A DNA stretch of 64,000 nt from Brotonthovivens ammoniilytica (GCF_025566885.1 NZ_JAOQJQ010000007.1:62001-126000); one strand, 5' to 3'. Positions 51,108 to 59,970 are shown, counted from the stretch's first letter. Numbers and translations: made by a program. The notes: generated by a model from the sequence alone, not told the origin.

Positions 51108-52472
51108 TTAGTTTTTGAAGCTGTGGACCGGGGCAGGGATTCGTCCTCCTCTGTTTATGAATGCTTCACAGGAGTACGGATTGACCGGCATAATGGGTGC
51201 ATAACCCAGTAAACCTCCAAATTCTGCCTGGTCCCCCACGTCTTTTCCGATTACCGGAATTAAACGAACAGCTGTTGTTTTCTGATTGATCATTCCGATA
51301 GCCATCTCATCTGCAATAATACCGGACAGTGTGCTGGCTGAGGTGTCTCCCGGCACCGCAATCATATCAAGTCCCACTGAGCATACGCAGGTCATAGCCT
51401 CCAGCTTTTCCAGTGTCAGTGCATTGGCCAGCACTGCATCTATCATTCCCTGATCTTCACTTACCGGAATAAAAGCTCCGCTTAAGCCGCCTACATAGGA
51501 TGACGCCATAATACCGCCCTTTTTCACCTGGTCATTTAACAGCGCCAAAGCGGCGGTAGTTCCCGGAGCTCCTGCATATTCCAGACCGATTTCTTCTAAA
51601 ATTTCAGCTACACTGTCTCCAACCGCCGGTGTAGGAGCCAGGGACAGATCAATAATTCCAAAAGGAATCCCCATGCGTTTAGACGCTTCCTGGGCAACCA
51701 GCTGGCCCACTCTTGTAATTTTAAAGGCGGTCTTTTTAATGGTTTCACAAAGTACTTCAAAGTTGGCTCCCCGCACCTGCTCCAGCGCTTTTTTTACAAC
51801 TCCCGGTCCGCTGACGCCCACATTAATAATAGCATCCGCTTCCGTTACGCCATGAAAGGCTCCTGCCATAAACGGGTTATCATCCGGGGCATTGCAGAAT
51901 ACCACAAGCTTTGCACACCCAAGAGAATCGTTTTCCTTTGTGTACTCCGCCGTCATATGTATGATCTCGCCCATAAGTTTTACGGCGTCCATATTAATAC
52001 CGGTTTTTGTTGAACCAAGATTGATAGAGCTGCAGATTCTTTCCGTACATGCCAGCGCTTCCGGAATGGAACGGATCAGCAGCTCATCACTTTTTGTCAT
52101 TCCCTTTGACACAAGTGCGGAATAACCTCCGATAAAATTAACTCCAACCTCTTTTGCCGCTCTGTCCAGTGTTTTTGCCAGCGTCACATAATCATCCGAC
52201 GTATGGCAGGCTGCACTTCCAACCAGTGCAATAGGAGTAATGGAAATTCTCTTATTTACAATGGGAATACTATAATCCCGCTCAATCTCCCGTCCTGTCT
52301 TTACCAGATCTTTTGCCAGCGTTGTAATTTTTTCATAAATATTTTTATTTAACTTATCGAGATCAGAATCAATACAGTCCAGCAGACTGATACCCAGTGT
52401 AATTGTACGCACATCCAGGTTTTCCTGCTGAATCATTTTATTGGTCTCGTTTACCTCAAACATATTAATCAT
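51108..52472 (-). CDS. PFL family protein, UPF0210 (DUF711)
   Basis: 454 residues. Family features include VRTITLGISLLDCID near the start, IGGYSALVSKGMTKSDELLI, NVGVSGPGVVKKAL and IIDLSLAPTPAVGDSVAEIL. The structure known for the family is a large alpha/beta enzyme-like fold, but the reaction is unproven. It is regularly encoded next to an ACT-domain UPF0237 protein, as here (27 bp downstream of it), so the two probably work together. GGGG lies 9 nt before the ATG. Confidence 0.9.
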   Translation of the reverse strand: MINMFEVNETNKMIQQENLDVRTITLGISLLDCIDSDLDKLNKNIYEKITTLAKDLVKTGREIERDYSIPIVNKRISITPIALVGSAACHTSDDYVTLAKTLDRAAKEVGVNFIGGYSALVSKGMTKSDELLIRSIPEALACTERICSSINLGSTKTGINMDAVKLMGEIIHMTAEYTKENDSLGCAKLVVFCNAPDDNPFMAGAFHGVTEADAIINVGVSGPGVVKKALEQVRGANFEVLCETIKKTAFKITRVGQLVAQEASKRMGIPFGIIDLSLAPTPAVGDSVAEILEEIGLEYAGAPGTTAALALLNDQVKKGGIMASSYVGGLSGAFIPVSEDQGMIDAVLANALTLEKLEAMTCVCSVGLDMIAVPGDTSASTLSGIIADEMAIGMINQKTTAVRLIPVIGKDVGDQAEFGGLLGYAPIMPVNPYSCEAFINRGGRIPAPVHSFKN

Positions 52473-52499
52473 GCGTGTATTCCCCTTTATCTTTTTTCT

Positions 52500-52784
52500 T
52501 TACAGTCTGTGCATCTTATCAAAAATTTCTTCTCTCTGGCATTTAATGGAAACGCCAATCTCTTCACCCAGTTTTTCCAGCTGAGCTGCACATTCCGCAA
52601 AAGGTTCTGCCGCATCTTTCATATCCACAATCATCATCATATTGAAAAATCCCTGTACAATCGTCTGAGAAATATCAAGTACATTAATATGATTTTCTGA
52701 AAGATAAGTACATACTTTCGCAATAATGCCTACGGTATCTTTTCCTACTACTGTAATTACTGTTCTGTTTGCTGTATTATCCAT
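52500..52784 (-). CDS. ACT-domain protein, UPF0237
   Basis: 94 residues forming a single ACT domain (RTVITVVGKDTVGIIAKVC). ACT domains bind amino acids or similar small ligands and regulate partners. It is the first gene of the unit with UPF0210 and probably its regulatory subunit. SD is GGAGG. Confidence 0.9.
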   Translation of the reverse strand: MDNTANRTVITVVGKDTVGIIAKVCTYLSENHINVLDISQTIVQGFFNMMMIVDMKDAAEPFAECAAQLEKLGEEIGVSIKCQREEIFDKMHRL

Positions 52785-52854
52785 CTCTTCCCTCCGCGGG
52801 TTCTCCCGCTGTTCCTCTCTTTGTTATATATTTCATTTATTTGAAACATCTCTT

Positions 52855-53652
52855 TTAGACGCAGACCAGTTCCGATACCTGGTCTCTTTTTGCTACCTGA
52901 ATGGGAAAATCACTTCCTTTATAAGGACTGTCGCCCATCGTAATCTCCAGCCGCACAGCTTCGTAAGCCAGCTGTGGATAGTTGTTTTCTTTACTCAAAT
53001 GGCCCAGAACTACTTTCTGGAATTTGTCATGGAGCAGTCTGCCAAGAAGCTGGCCGGACAACTCATTGGATAAATGTCCTCTGTCTCCAAGGATTCTTTT
53101 TTTCAGATAGTAGGGATAGCCTCCCACTTCCAGCATATGTACATCATGATTTGCTTCTAACAATAATACATCTAATCCCTGCAGCTTGTCCACAAGATAA
53201 TCATCATATTTTCCCAGGTCGGTAAGCACTGCCATAGATTTTCCCTGGTTTTTCATCATATATGCTACAGGCTCTGCAGCATCATGAGAAGTCCTTAAAG
53301 GGCATACCGTCAGATCTCCAATCTTAAAATCCTGTTCCGGCACTACCGGATGAAACAGGCTTTCATCCACTTTCCCAATGGCCTGCCGCTCTGTAATCCA
53401 CTGAATAGTTCCTGCTGTGGCATAAATGGGAATCCCGTATTTTCTGGCCAGCACTCCAAGACTTTTTATGTGGTCCACATGCTCATGAGTCACCAGTATT
53501 CCCTGTATTTCTTCCGTCTTCAGTCCAATTTCATTTAAACCGGCTTCAATCCGTTTACCACTGATCCCGGCATCCACCAGTATATGACTTTGATCTGTGC
53601 CAGCGTAAATACAGTTTCCGCTGCTTCCGCTGGCTATACTGCATAACTCCAT
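52855..53652 (-). CDS. walJ: Metallo-beta-lactamase-fold hydrolase (WalJ/YycJ type)
   Basis: 265 residues. The metal-binding motif THEHVDHIK is present with an N-terminal SGSSGNC, a strand LVDAGISGKRI, and LEANHDVHML with a further His/Asp. YycJ-type proteins are 5'-3' exonucleases linked to mismatch repair and cell wall control. In Bacillus it sits in the walRK operon; here it follows polA-coaE instead, a setting that fits a DNA repair role. SD is GGAGG. Confidence 0.85.
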   Translation of the reverse strand: MELCSIASGSSGNCIYAGTDQSHILVDAGISGKRIEAGLNEIGLKTEEIQGILVTHEHVDHIKSLGVLARKYGIPIYATAGTIQWITERQAIGKVDESLFHPVVPEQDFKIGDLTVCPLRTSHDAAEPVAYMMKNQGKSMAVLTDLGKYDDYLVDKLQGLDVLLLEANHDVHMLEVGGYPYYLKKRILGDRGHLSNELSGQLLGRLLHDKFQKVVLGHLSKENNYPQLAYEAVRLEITMGDSPYKGSDFPIQVAKRDQVSELVCV

Positions 53653-53654
53653 GT

Positions 53655-54293
53655 TTATTCCTCCGCACCTGTCACAAATTTACCGACAGGATAAATTCCT
53701 TTTGCCTGCAAAAGCCTGTCTATCTGAGAATAAGCCTCTTTGGGCGTTTTGTTATTGTCAATCACTGCCAGACAGCTTTGTCTGTAGGCCTGTTCCGACA
53801 GCTGACTGGCAAATATATTTCGTATTTTTTCCTGGGTATATCCTCTAGATGCCATCAGGCGCTTTGTACGGTTTTCTTCTGAAGTATAGATATACCATAA
53901 TTCATCACAGATTTTATCATATTGTTCTTCAATGAGCAATGCCGCTTCCAATACAACAAAATCCAGTATCTTTTCTTCCCGGGCTTTCTGAACAGTTTGC
54001 AGCACAAACGCCTTCACTTGGGGGTGTACAATGGCATTTAATGCCTCACGCTTTTCCTCACTGGAAAAAATAATTTTCGCCATAGCTGCCCGGTCAATAC
54101 TTCCCTCCGGGCCAAAAATCTGCTCCTCCCGGAAGCATTCCCTGATTTTCTGATAACATTCTGTTCCCGGTTCCATCAGATCGTGGGCCACCTGGTCCGC
54201 CAGCAGAACTTCTCCATTATAATTTTTCCGAAGATAGGACAAAATCTCTGACTTTCCGGCCCCCACACCTCCTGTAATTCCTATAAAAAGCAT
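53655..54293 (-). CDS. coaE: Dephospho-CoA kinase
   Basis: 212 residues. The P-loop GITGGVGAGKSE is at the N-terminus, the CoA-site DQVAHDLMEPGT follows, then HPQVKAFV and VLEAALLIEEQYDKICDELW. It phosphorylates dephospho-CoA, the last step of CoA synthesis. polA-coaE adjacency is common in Firmicutes. It ends 2 bp before walJ. Confidence 0.96.
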   Translation of the reverse strand: MLFIGITGGVGAGKSEILSYLRKNYNGEVLLADQVAHDLMEPGTECYQKIRECFREEQIFGPEGSIDRAAMAKIIFSSEEKREALNAIVHPQVKAFVLQTVQKAREEKILDFVVLEAALLIEEQYDKICDELWYIYTSEENRTKRLMASRGYTQEKIRNIFASQLSEQAYRQSCLAVIDNNKTPKEAYSQIDRLLQAKGIYPVGKFVTGAEE

Positions 54294-54306
54294 CTTTTAT
54301 TCCTCT

Positions 54307-56958
54307 CTAGTGGGCTTCATACCAGTTGCTTCCTTCCTTGGTATCCGTCTCCAGACGTACTTCTAAATGCGCGGCATTCTGCATTTCTTCATTCAAAATC
54401 TGCTTCACCTGTTCCACTTCATTGTCTGCTGTCTCAATCAGCAGTTCATCATGCACCTGAAGAATCAGCTTTGATTTCAGCTGTTCTTTTTTCAGTCTTG
54501 CCCTCACACGGTTCATGGCAATTTTAATAATATCCGCCGCCGTTCCCTGAATAGGCGAATTCATGGCAATACGTTCTCCAAAGGAACGCTGCATAAAATT
54601 GCTTGAAAACAGTTCCGGCACCGGCCTTCTCCGTCCGAACATTGTAACAGCATAGCCGGTATCTTTCGCATCCTTTACAAGTCTGTCCAAAAATTCTTTA
54701 ATACCAGGATACGTTTCAAAATAACTTTTGATATACATTTCCGCTTCTTTTCTTGTAATGCTTAAATCCTGGCTCAGTCCAAAGGAACTGATTCCATAGA
54801 CAATCCCAAAGTTTACGGCCTTGGCATTTCTTCTCTGCAGATCGGTAACCTCCTCAAAGGGCGTATGGAACACCTGGGAAGCCGTTACCCGATGAATATC
54901 TTCTGCATGTCTATATGCCTCAATCAGATTTTTATCCCCAGACATATGGGCCAGCACACGCAGCTCAATCTGAGAATAATCCGCATCCAGAAAAACAAAT
55001 CCGTCTTTTGGCAGAAATACCTTTCGGATTAGACGCCCAAGCTCCATTCGAATGGGAATATTCTGAAGGTTCGGTTCCGTACTGCTTAAACGTCCGGTTG
55101 CTGTAATGGTCTGATTAAAGGTGCCGTGAATCCGCCCGTCTGTTAAAATATATGCGGCAAGTCCGTCTGCATATGTGGATTTCAGCTTCGTCAGCTGACG
55201 GTACTCCAGAATATCAGAAACAATTGGGTAATCCAAAGCCAGCTTATCTAAAACATCCGCCGCTGTGGAATAACCTGTTTTTGTTTTTTTGCCATTTGGC
55301 ATATTCAGTTTATCAAACAAAATTCCCCCCAGCTGCTTTGGAGAATTAATATTAAAACGTTCCCCGGCCTGGTCATAGATTTTTTGTTCCAGTTCCTGAA
55401 TTTTCACCGACAGCTCTTCTCCATAAATTTTAAGAGCCTCTGCATCCACACAGATTCCTTCCATCTCCATATCCGCCAGTGTAAATGCCAGGGGCATTTC
55501 CACCGACCGGTACAGCTTTAACATCTGTGTTTCCTCTAACTGCTTCTCAAGAGCCGTATGGCAGGCCAGGGAAATATAAGCGGTATAGCAGGCAAGACGG
55601 TTTAACTCCTCTTCCTTTTCCTCATTGGCTTTTGCAAAACTCAGCTTTCCAATTAAATCCATCCGTGACGGGATCATCAGATTCAGATAATCCTTTGCCA
55701 GATCATCATAAGAATATTCATTCTTTAAAGGATTCAATAAATAGGCAGCAATGGTCGTATCAAAACAGCTCTGCTCCTCCGGGATACTGATCTGTTTGAG
55801 CAGAGCTTTCAAATCAGGTGTTACAAGCAATGCTGCACAAGATGCCAGCATCTGGATTTTTTCAAGCAGATAGCTTTCTGTTAAAAATCCTTCTGTTTTT
55901 ATAAAGACCGTTTTTTCTTCAGAAAGGCTCACTGATATTCCATAGATCTGCCCCTTTTCTGCAATCAGGGCAATTCCCGTCGCTGCCTTTGACCGGCCCA
56001 GCTCCTGACTGGCTTCCGCAAAAAAGGTCTCCGCCTCATCCAGCATGGTAATGGTTTTAAAATGCTGTTCCGCCTGATTTTTCGGAGTATCCAGTTCAAA
56101 TCTGGACAGCATATTTTTAAACTCCAGGCGTTTGAAATATACATAAGCTTCTTCTGTATAAAAATCTTTTAAAAGCGCATCTTCGATCTGATATTCAATC
56201 CCGGCATGTACATCAATGGCAGCCAGAGTTTTGCTCATACAGGCCATATCATAGTGCTCCCGCAGAGCATTCTGTGCCCGGGGAGGCTTGATCTCCTCCA
56301 GATGCTCATAGGCGTTCTCAATACTGTGAAATGCTGTAATCAGATTGGTCGCTGTCTTTTCTCCAATTCCCGGAACCCCCGGGATATTATCCGCCGTGTC
56401 TCCCATAAGAGCTTTCACATCAATAAACTCCCCTGGAGTGACCTGATACTTATCCACTACATCACGGGCGTAATAATCCTCAATTTCCGTTCCGGTCCGT
56501 TTGGTCTTGGGTATCCGGATTTTTGTATGTTCTGTGGCAAGCTGCAAAAGATCCCGGTCGCCGGACACGATACTGACTTCTAGCCCGGCCTCCTCACACT
56601 GCCTTGCAATGGTTCCCAGAATATCATCCGCTTCATACCCTTCTTTTTCCATAATCACAATTCCCATTGCCTGAAGCACTTCTTTCATAACGGGAACCTG
56701 CTGGCGCAGTTCCTCTGCCATAGGCTTTCTTGTTCCCTTATAGTCTTCAAACATTTTATGGCGGAAAGTAGGCGCATGAACGTCAAAAGCTACCGTTAAG
56801 TAATCCGGCTTTTCTTCATCCAGTATTTTAAATAATATATTTAAAAATCCATACACTGCATTGGTATGCAGGCCCTCAGAGTTGGTGAGATCGGGAATCC
56901 CGAAAAAAGCTCTGTTTAAAATACTGTGTCCGTCAATCAATACGATTTTTTTATTCAT
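54307..56958 (-). CDS. polA: DNA polymerase I
   Basis: 883 residues from the ATG at 56958, 5 nt after GGAGG; the frame extends to 57051 but lacks an SD and holds no conserved sequence. The 5'-nuclease domain (1-290) has LIDGHSILNRAFFGI, YEADDILG and SGDRDLLQL. The polymerase domain has DADYSQIELRVLAHMSGD (motif A), RRNAKAVNFGIVYGIS (motif B) and LQVHDELLIE (motif C). The middle domain lacks the D-x-E of the 3'-5' exonuclease (the region reads TGIALIAEKGQIYG), so it is proofreading-deficient, as in many Firmicutes. Confidence 0.97.
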   Translation of the reverse strand: MNKKIVLIDGHSILNRAFFGIPDLTNSEGLHTNAVYGFLNILFKILDEEKPDYLTVAFDVHAPTFRHKMFEDYKGTRKPMAEELRQQVPVMKEVLQAMGIVIMEKEGYEADDILGTIARQCEEAGLEVSIVSGDRDLLQLATEHTKIRIPKTKRTGTEIEDYYARDVVDKYQVTPGEFIDVKALMGDTADNIPGVPGIGEKTATNLITAFHSIENAYEHLEEIKPPRAQNALREHYDMACMSKTLAAIDVHAGIEYQIEDALLKDFYTEEAYVYFKRLEFKNMLSRFELDTPKNQAEQHFKTITMLDEAETFFAEASQELGRSKAATGIALIAEKGQIYGISVSLSEEKTVFIKTEGFLTESYLLEKIQMLASCAALLVTPDLKALLKQISIPEEQSCFDTTIAAYLLNPLKNEYSYDDLAKDYLNLMIPSRMDLIGKLSFAKANEEKEEELNRLACYTAYISLACHTALEKQLEETQMLKLYRSVEMPLAFTLADMEMEGICVDAEALKIYGEELSVKIQELEQKIYDQAGERFNINSPKQLGGILFDKLNMPNGKKTKTGYSTAADVLDKLALDYPIVSDILEYRQLTKLKSTYADGLAAYILTDGRIHGTFNQTITATGRLSSTEPNLQNIPIRMELGRLIRKVFLPKDGFVFLDADYSQIELRVLAHMSGDKNLIEAYRHAEDIHRVTASQVFHTPFEEVTDLQRRNAKAVNFGIVYGISSFGLSQDLSITRKEAEMYIKSYFETYPGIKEFLDRLVKDAKDTGYAVTMFGRRRPVPELFSSNFMQRSFGERIAMNSPIQGTAADIIKIAMNRVRARLKKEQLKSKLILQVHDELLIETADNEVEQVKQILNEEMQNAAHLEVRLETDTKEGSNWYEAH

Positions 56959-57104
56959 AAAGTCCTCCATACCAGCGCATCCGCTGCTGATTGCTGCAAA
57001 ATAGCAAATACTGTATGCGGACATGTACCGTGTACACGTTTCTTCACACAACAGAAAGGATGCTGCACTTTGTTTCTCTTATCATTCTGCAACATCCCTA
57101 CTGA

Positions 57105-57133
57105 ATTATACTACATTTTTTATCTGGTGTCAC
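57105..57133 (-). promoter_or_regulatory. Promoter of polA
   Basis: Reading leftward: GTGACA (57133-57128), 17 bp, perfect TATAAT (57110-57105). The -35 lies inside a perfect 13-bp palindrome, CTGGTGTCACCAG (57124-57136), that could also be an operator. It starts just after the 33-residue gene. Confidence 0.65.
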
Positions 57134-57147
57134 CAGTTGAAAATACA

Positions 57148-57249
57148 CTACTCCGACAGATAATCCCGATAATCAGCCTCATCTGAAAAAAGCATATATC
57201 TTCCGTCTACAAGTCCCATGTAACCTGCTTCTGTAACATAACCTTTCAT
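57148..57249 (-). CDS. Small protein of 33 residues, no family recognised
   Basis: The ATG at 57249 follows AAAAGGAG (10 nt spacing) and the frame ends at TAG 57150-57148. The protein begins KGYVTEAGYMGLVDGRYMLF and continues SDEADYRDYLSE. It is aromatic-rich and acidic, with no membrane helix. The good SD, the clean composition and the position before polA's promoter argue it is real, and its two-part GY/VDG pattern looks conserved. Function unknown. A chance ORF remains possible. Confidence 0.55.
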   Translation of the reverse strand: MKGYVTEAGYMGLVDGRYMLFSDEADYRDYLSE

Positions 57250-57403
57250 TGAATAATCACTCCTTTTGCTGATACGTTTTGTTTCTGTACGTATTTTCGC
57301 AAAATCAGAGTACCATAAACAGGACTTTCAGAATATTTTTATGTAATTATGCCGATATCAGAACATCCATCCACCTGCATGACCTCACTCAGAAAACAAT
57401 AAG

Positions 57404-57457
57404 GGGGGGGATATTGCAGAACAGCTGATTAATCAGCTATCCTGCAATATCCCCCCC
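57404..57457. terminator. Very strong inverted repeat, probable terminator of DUF6472 gene
   Basis: G7-ATATTGCAG (57404-57419) pairs with CTGCAATAT-C7 (57442-57457); inside it AGCTGATT/AATCAGCT (57423-57438) is a second perfect palindrome. Only three or four unpaired bases separate the two stems, so the DNA could form a cruciform. Leftward it is followed by TTATTGTTTT. Confidence 0.7.
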
Positions 57458-57465
57458 AAAAGGCC

Positions 57466-57657
57466 CTACATCTGATGCCTTACAATTTTATATTCATCAT
57501 CAGACTGATAATAAGGACATGCCCGAAATGTACCTGTTAAAAAACGGTACATTTCATCCTCGTCCAGATTTACATCACAGTAATAACAGTCGTCGTCTTC
57601 ATCGTATATGTAATTGGAACAAAATTCACACATAGATGCGTTTTTACTCCCTGCCAT
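57466..57657 (-). CDS. Small cysteine-rich protein, DUF6472-like
   Basis: 63 residues with CEFC near residue 10 and CYYC near residue 24, plus a further Cys (FRACPYY). The acidic middle (YDEDDDCYYCDVNLDEDEM) and the C-terminal DDEYKIVRHQ match a small Clostridia family I recall as DUF6472. The cysteines may hold zinc or iron. SD AGGTG lies 8 nt before the ATG. It follows the trigger-factor-like gene and ends before a strong hairpin. Function unknown. Confidence 0.75.
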   Translation of the reverse strand: MAGSKNASMCEFCSNYIYDEDDDCYYCDVNLDEDEMYRFLTGTFRACPYYQSDDEYKIVRHQM

Positions 57658-57676
57658 AACTCACACCTGAGAATTT

Positions 57677-58642
57677 TTATTCCTGAATTGCAGATGCCAG
57701 AAGGAAATCCATTGCTTTTCCTGCAGCAATATCCTGTTTCACCAATTCCAGTCCCTGCTCTCCTAGAAGTTCTTTCAGTTTTTCCTGATCCATCTGGTAG
57801 CTTACTGCCATGCCCCGCAGCTCTCTTTCCAGTTCCGCTTCCATTACTTCTAAGCCTTCCCGCTTTGCAACTTCTGCTAAAAGGCTCTGGCCTTTGATCA
57901 TATGCTCTGCCTGAGCAATTGCGCTGTCCTCAAACTGCTGCATGGTCATTCCGTTATATTCCAGATAAGCTTCCAGGGTCTGGCCGCTGTTGGTCAGCTG
58001 ATTGATAAATCCCTGTTTTAAATTCTCTGCTGCTGTCTCAATATCTTTCTTTGGAACGGTAATTGTTGTAGTTTCCATAATCTTATTGACAATGGCATTC
58101 TCAACTTCCACAGACAGTTCCTGTTCTTTATGTTTTACAATTTCACTTTTGATATAGTCTTTAAACTCTGCCAGCGTTTTACACGGAGAAACAGCTGCTG
58201 CCATCTCATCTCCTATTTCCGGCATCTTGGCTGTGCGCACTTCCTTGACATCTACCTGAAAAACTGCTGCTTTTCCTGCAAATTCTGCCGCATGATAATT
58301 GGCCGGAAAAGAAACCTTTACTTCCACATGATCACCCTTTTTGCTTCCCAGCAGCTGCTCCTCAAATCCGGGAATAAAGGAACCGGAGCCAAGAATAAGT
58401 GGATAATCCTTTCCGTCTCCACCCGGAAACGCTTCGCCGTCAATGTAACCTGTAAAATCAATCACAGTTTCATCTCCGGTTTCAGCCTCACCGTCTTTTG
58501 CAGCTTTTTTCGCCGCCATTTTCTGGGCGCGTTTTAATTCTGCCTCAATTTCTTCCTCTGTTACAGTTACTTCCTGTTTAGGGATTTTAATTCCTTTATA
58601 TTCACCTAATACAATTGTTATCTTTTCCGCTGTTTCGCTCAT
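57677..58642 (-). CDS. Trigger-factor-like peptidyl-prolyl isomerase lacking the ribosome-binding domain
   Basis: 321 residues against about 430 for trigger factor. It begins directly with the linker before the FKBP domain (YKGIKIPKQEVTVTEEEIEAEL), then the FKBP-type PPIase domain (VIDFTGYIDGEAFPGG, LILGSGSFIPGFEEQLLG). The SurA-like chaperone arms follow (about 150-321). The N-terminal domain with the G-F-R-x-G ribosome-docking loop is absent. The ATG at 58642 has SD GGAGG, so the short form is not a mis-called start. It probably works as a soluble chaperone/PPIase off the ribosome. Confidence 0.85.
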   Translation of the reverse strand: MSETAEKITIVLGEYKGIKIPKQEVTVTEEEIEAELKRAQKMAAKKAAKDGEAETGDETVIDFTGYIDGEAFPGGDGKDYPLILGSGSFIPGFEEQLLGSKKGDHVEVKVSFPANYHAAEFAGKAAVFQVDVKEVRTAKMPEIGDEMAAAVSPCKTLAEFKDYIKSEIVKHKEQELSVEVENAIVNKIMETTTITVPKKDIETAAENLKQGFINQLTNSGQTLEAYLEYNGMTMQQFEDSAIAQAEHMIKGQSLLAEVAKREGLEVMEAELERELRGMAVSYQMDQEKLKELLGEQGLELVKQDIAAGKAMDFLLASAIQE

Positions 58643-58683
58643 ATTAATCCTCCAAAATTTTTCATTTACATAGAACTTGTTTC

Positions 58684-58712
58684 AGTATACGTTATCCCAC
58701 AAAAGATTGCCA
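58684..58712 (-). promoter_or_regulatory. Promoter of the trigger-factor-like gene
   Basis: Reading leftward: TGGCAA (58712-58707), 17 bp, TATACT (58689-58684). Confidence 0.5.
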
Positions 58713-58849
58713 GCTATTTTTATATTTTGTTCATGAATTTTTCAGGAAATGGTAATAGCAATCGAAAACATGTCATAGTATAATAAATGCGCTGAAAACA
58801 GTTAAAATACAGTAAGAAAAAATACTCCGAAAGGAAACAGAACGTACAA

Positions 58850-59584
58850 ATGAAACACACACAGACAGATGATCTGCAGCAGGAAGATAAACAGATGGAA
58901 TTGATAAACTCTCTATCCATGGAAGATGTCCTGAAAATAGAACATCCCGAACTTCTTTTAAATAAGGTTGAGCCCTTCAGCCGTCTGATGATGCAGTATA
59001 AATGCGCAATTATGGAAATTGAAACAAAGCTTCAGGTTCTGAATGAAGAGTTCTCCATGAATTACAACCGCAATCCCATTGAAGATATCCGGACAAGAAT
59101 AAAAAAACCTCTGAGTATCGTGGATAAAATGAAACGAAAAGGTTTTCCCTTCTCTGTGGAAAGCATCGAACAAAATCTGTTTGATGTTGCAGGAATCAAA
59201 GTTATCTGTTCTTTTCCGGAAGATATCTACACTGTCCGGGATCTGCTGATCAAACAGGATGATATTACACTTGTGGAAGAAAAAGATTACATAAAAAATC
59301 CGAAACCCAACGGATACCGCAGTCTGCACCTTCTGGTAGAAATCCCTATCTTTCTTGCAAAGGAAAAAAAAGCTATGAAAGCTGAGATTCAGCTCAGATC
59401 TATAGCTATGGAATGCTGGGCCAGTCTGGAACATAAAATGAAGTATAAAAAAGATATCAAAAATGCTGATGAGATTTCACAAAAACTGATTCGCTGTGCA
59501 GAAATCAGTTTTGAACTGGATAAGCAAATGCAGGAGCTTCGAAGTGAAATTGATGAAGACAATCCGGAAACACAGTATCTTTAA
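58850..59584 (+). CDS. Small alarmone synthetase (RelQ/YjbM-type GTP pyrophosphokinase)
   Basis: 244 residues. The RelA/SpoT nucleotidyltransferase core is visible: SIVDKMKRKGFPFSVESIEQ, VAGIKVICSF, DYIKNPKPNGYRSLHLLVEI and AEIQLRSIAMECWASLEHKM. No HD hydrolase, TGS or ACT domain is present, so it only makes (p)ppGpp. The ATG at 58850 has a distant AGGA (about 14 nt); an ATG 14 codons on (58892) is an alternative start. TATAAT at 58779 is a good -10 with a poor -35. Confidence 0.92.
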   Translation: MKHTQTDDLQQEDKQMELINSLSMEDVLKIEHPELLLNKVEPFSRLMMQYKCAIMEIETKLQVLNEEFSMNYNRNPIEDIRTRIKKPLSIVDKMKRKGFPFSVESIEQNLFDVAGIKVICSFPEDIYTVRDLLIKQDDITLVEEKDYIKNPKPNGYRSLHLLVEIPIFLAKEKKAMKAEIQLRSIAMECWASLEHKMKYKKDIKNADEISQKLIRCAEISFELDKQMQELRSEIDEDNPETQYL

Positions 59585-59608
59585 TATCTCTTCAAATAAC
59601 ATGTAACG

Positions 59609-59649
59609 GAGAGGAAAATGGTTGTCGTTAACCAGCTTTTTCTCTTTTT
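59609..59649 (+). terminator. Terminator of the alarmone synthetase gene
   Basis: GGAGAGGAAAATGGTT pairs with AACCAGCTTTTTCTCT and is followed by T5. A second inverted repeat, AATAGGGAAGGCA/TGCCTTCCCTATT (59661-59673 with 59691-59703), follows without a T run. 59704-59773 shows nothing more. Confidence 0.65.
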
Positions 59650-59773
59650 ATAGGAATAGAAATAGGGAAGGCATCGACTCGGTAAGTGGCTGCCTTCCCT
59701 ATTCATGACTGTCTATTAACCGGCAAGACAGTCCATTTATTACCAGTATATTACTGCTCTTTTTTCTCTTTAT

Positions 59774-59970
59774 TTATTCCAAGAAATACTCAACTGATAC
59801 ATTGAAATATTTAGAAAGTGCTTTTAAATTTATTACACTGGGAACACTCCTTCCAGCTTTCCACTTTGACAAGGTAGTTTGAAAAATTCCAATATCTTTT
59901 GAAACTCTGTATGAAGTGTTTGAGCAGCTTTTACAAAAATTTGGTGTTACTCCATATAAAGTCGTAAAGG
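59774..59970 (-). pseudogene. Remnant of an XRE-family HTH regulator
   Basis: The minus-strand frame ending at the TAA at 59774 encodes YRVSKDIGIFQTTLSKWKAG, then RSVPSVINLKALSKYFNVSV and EYFLE, a clear XRE helix-turn-helix and dimer region. Upstream, LYGVTP is followed by about ten extra residues (NFCKSCSNTS) before YRVSKD, where relatives read directly GVTPYRVSKD. No start codon exists before a stop (TAA) about 60 nt upstream of the HTH. It is therefore a broken 5' end. It belongs to the decayed island. Confidence 0.6.

Noticed and set aside
56959..57051. N-terminal extension of polA
   Set aside because: No SD for the upstream start, it runs through the promoter leader, and polymerase I normally starts at KKIVLIDG.
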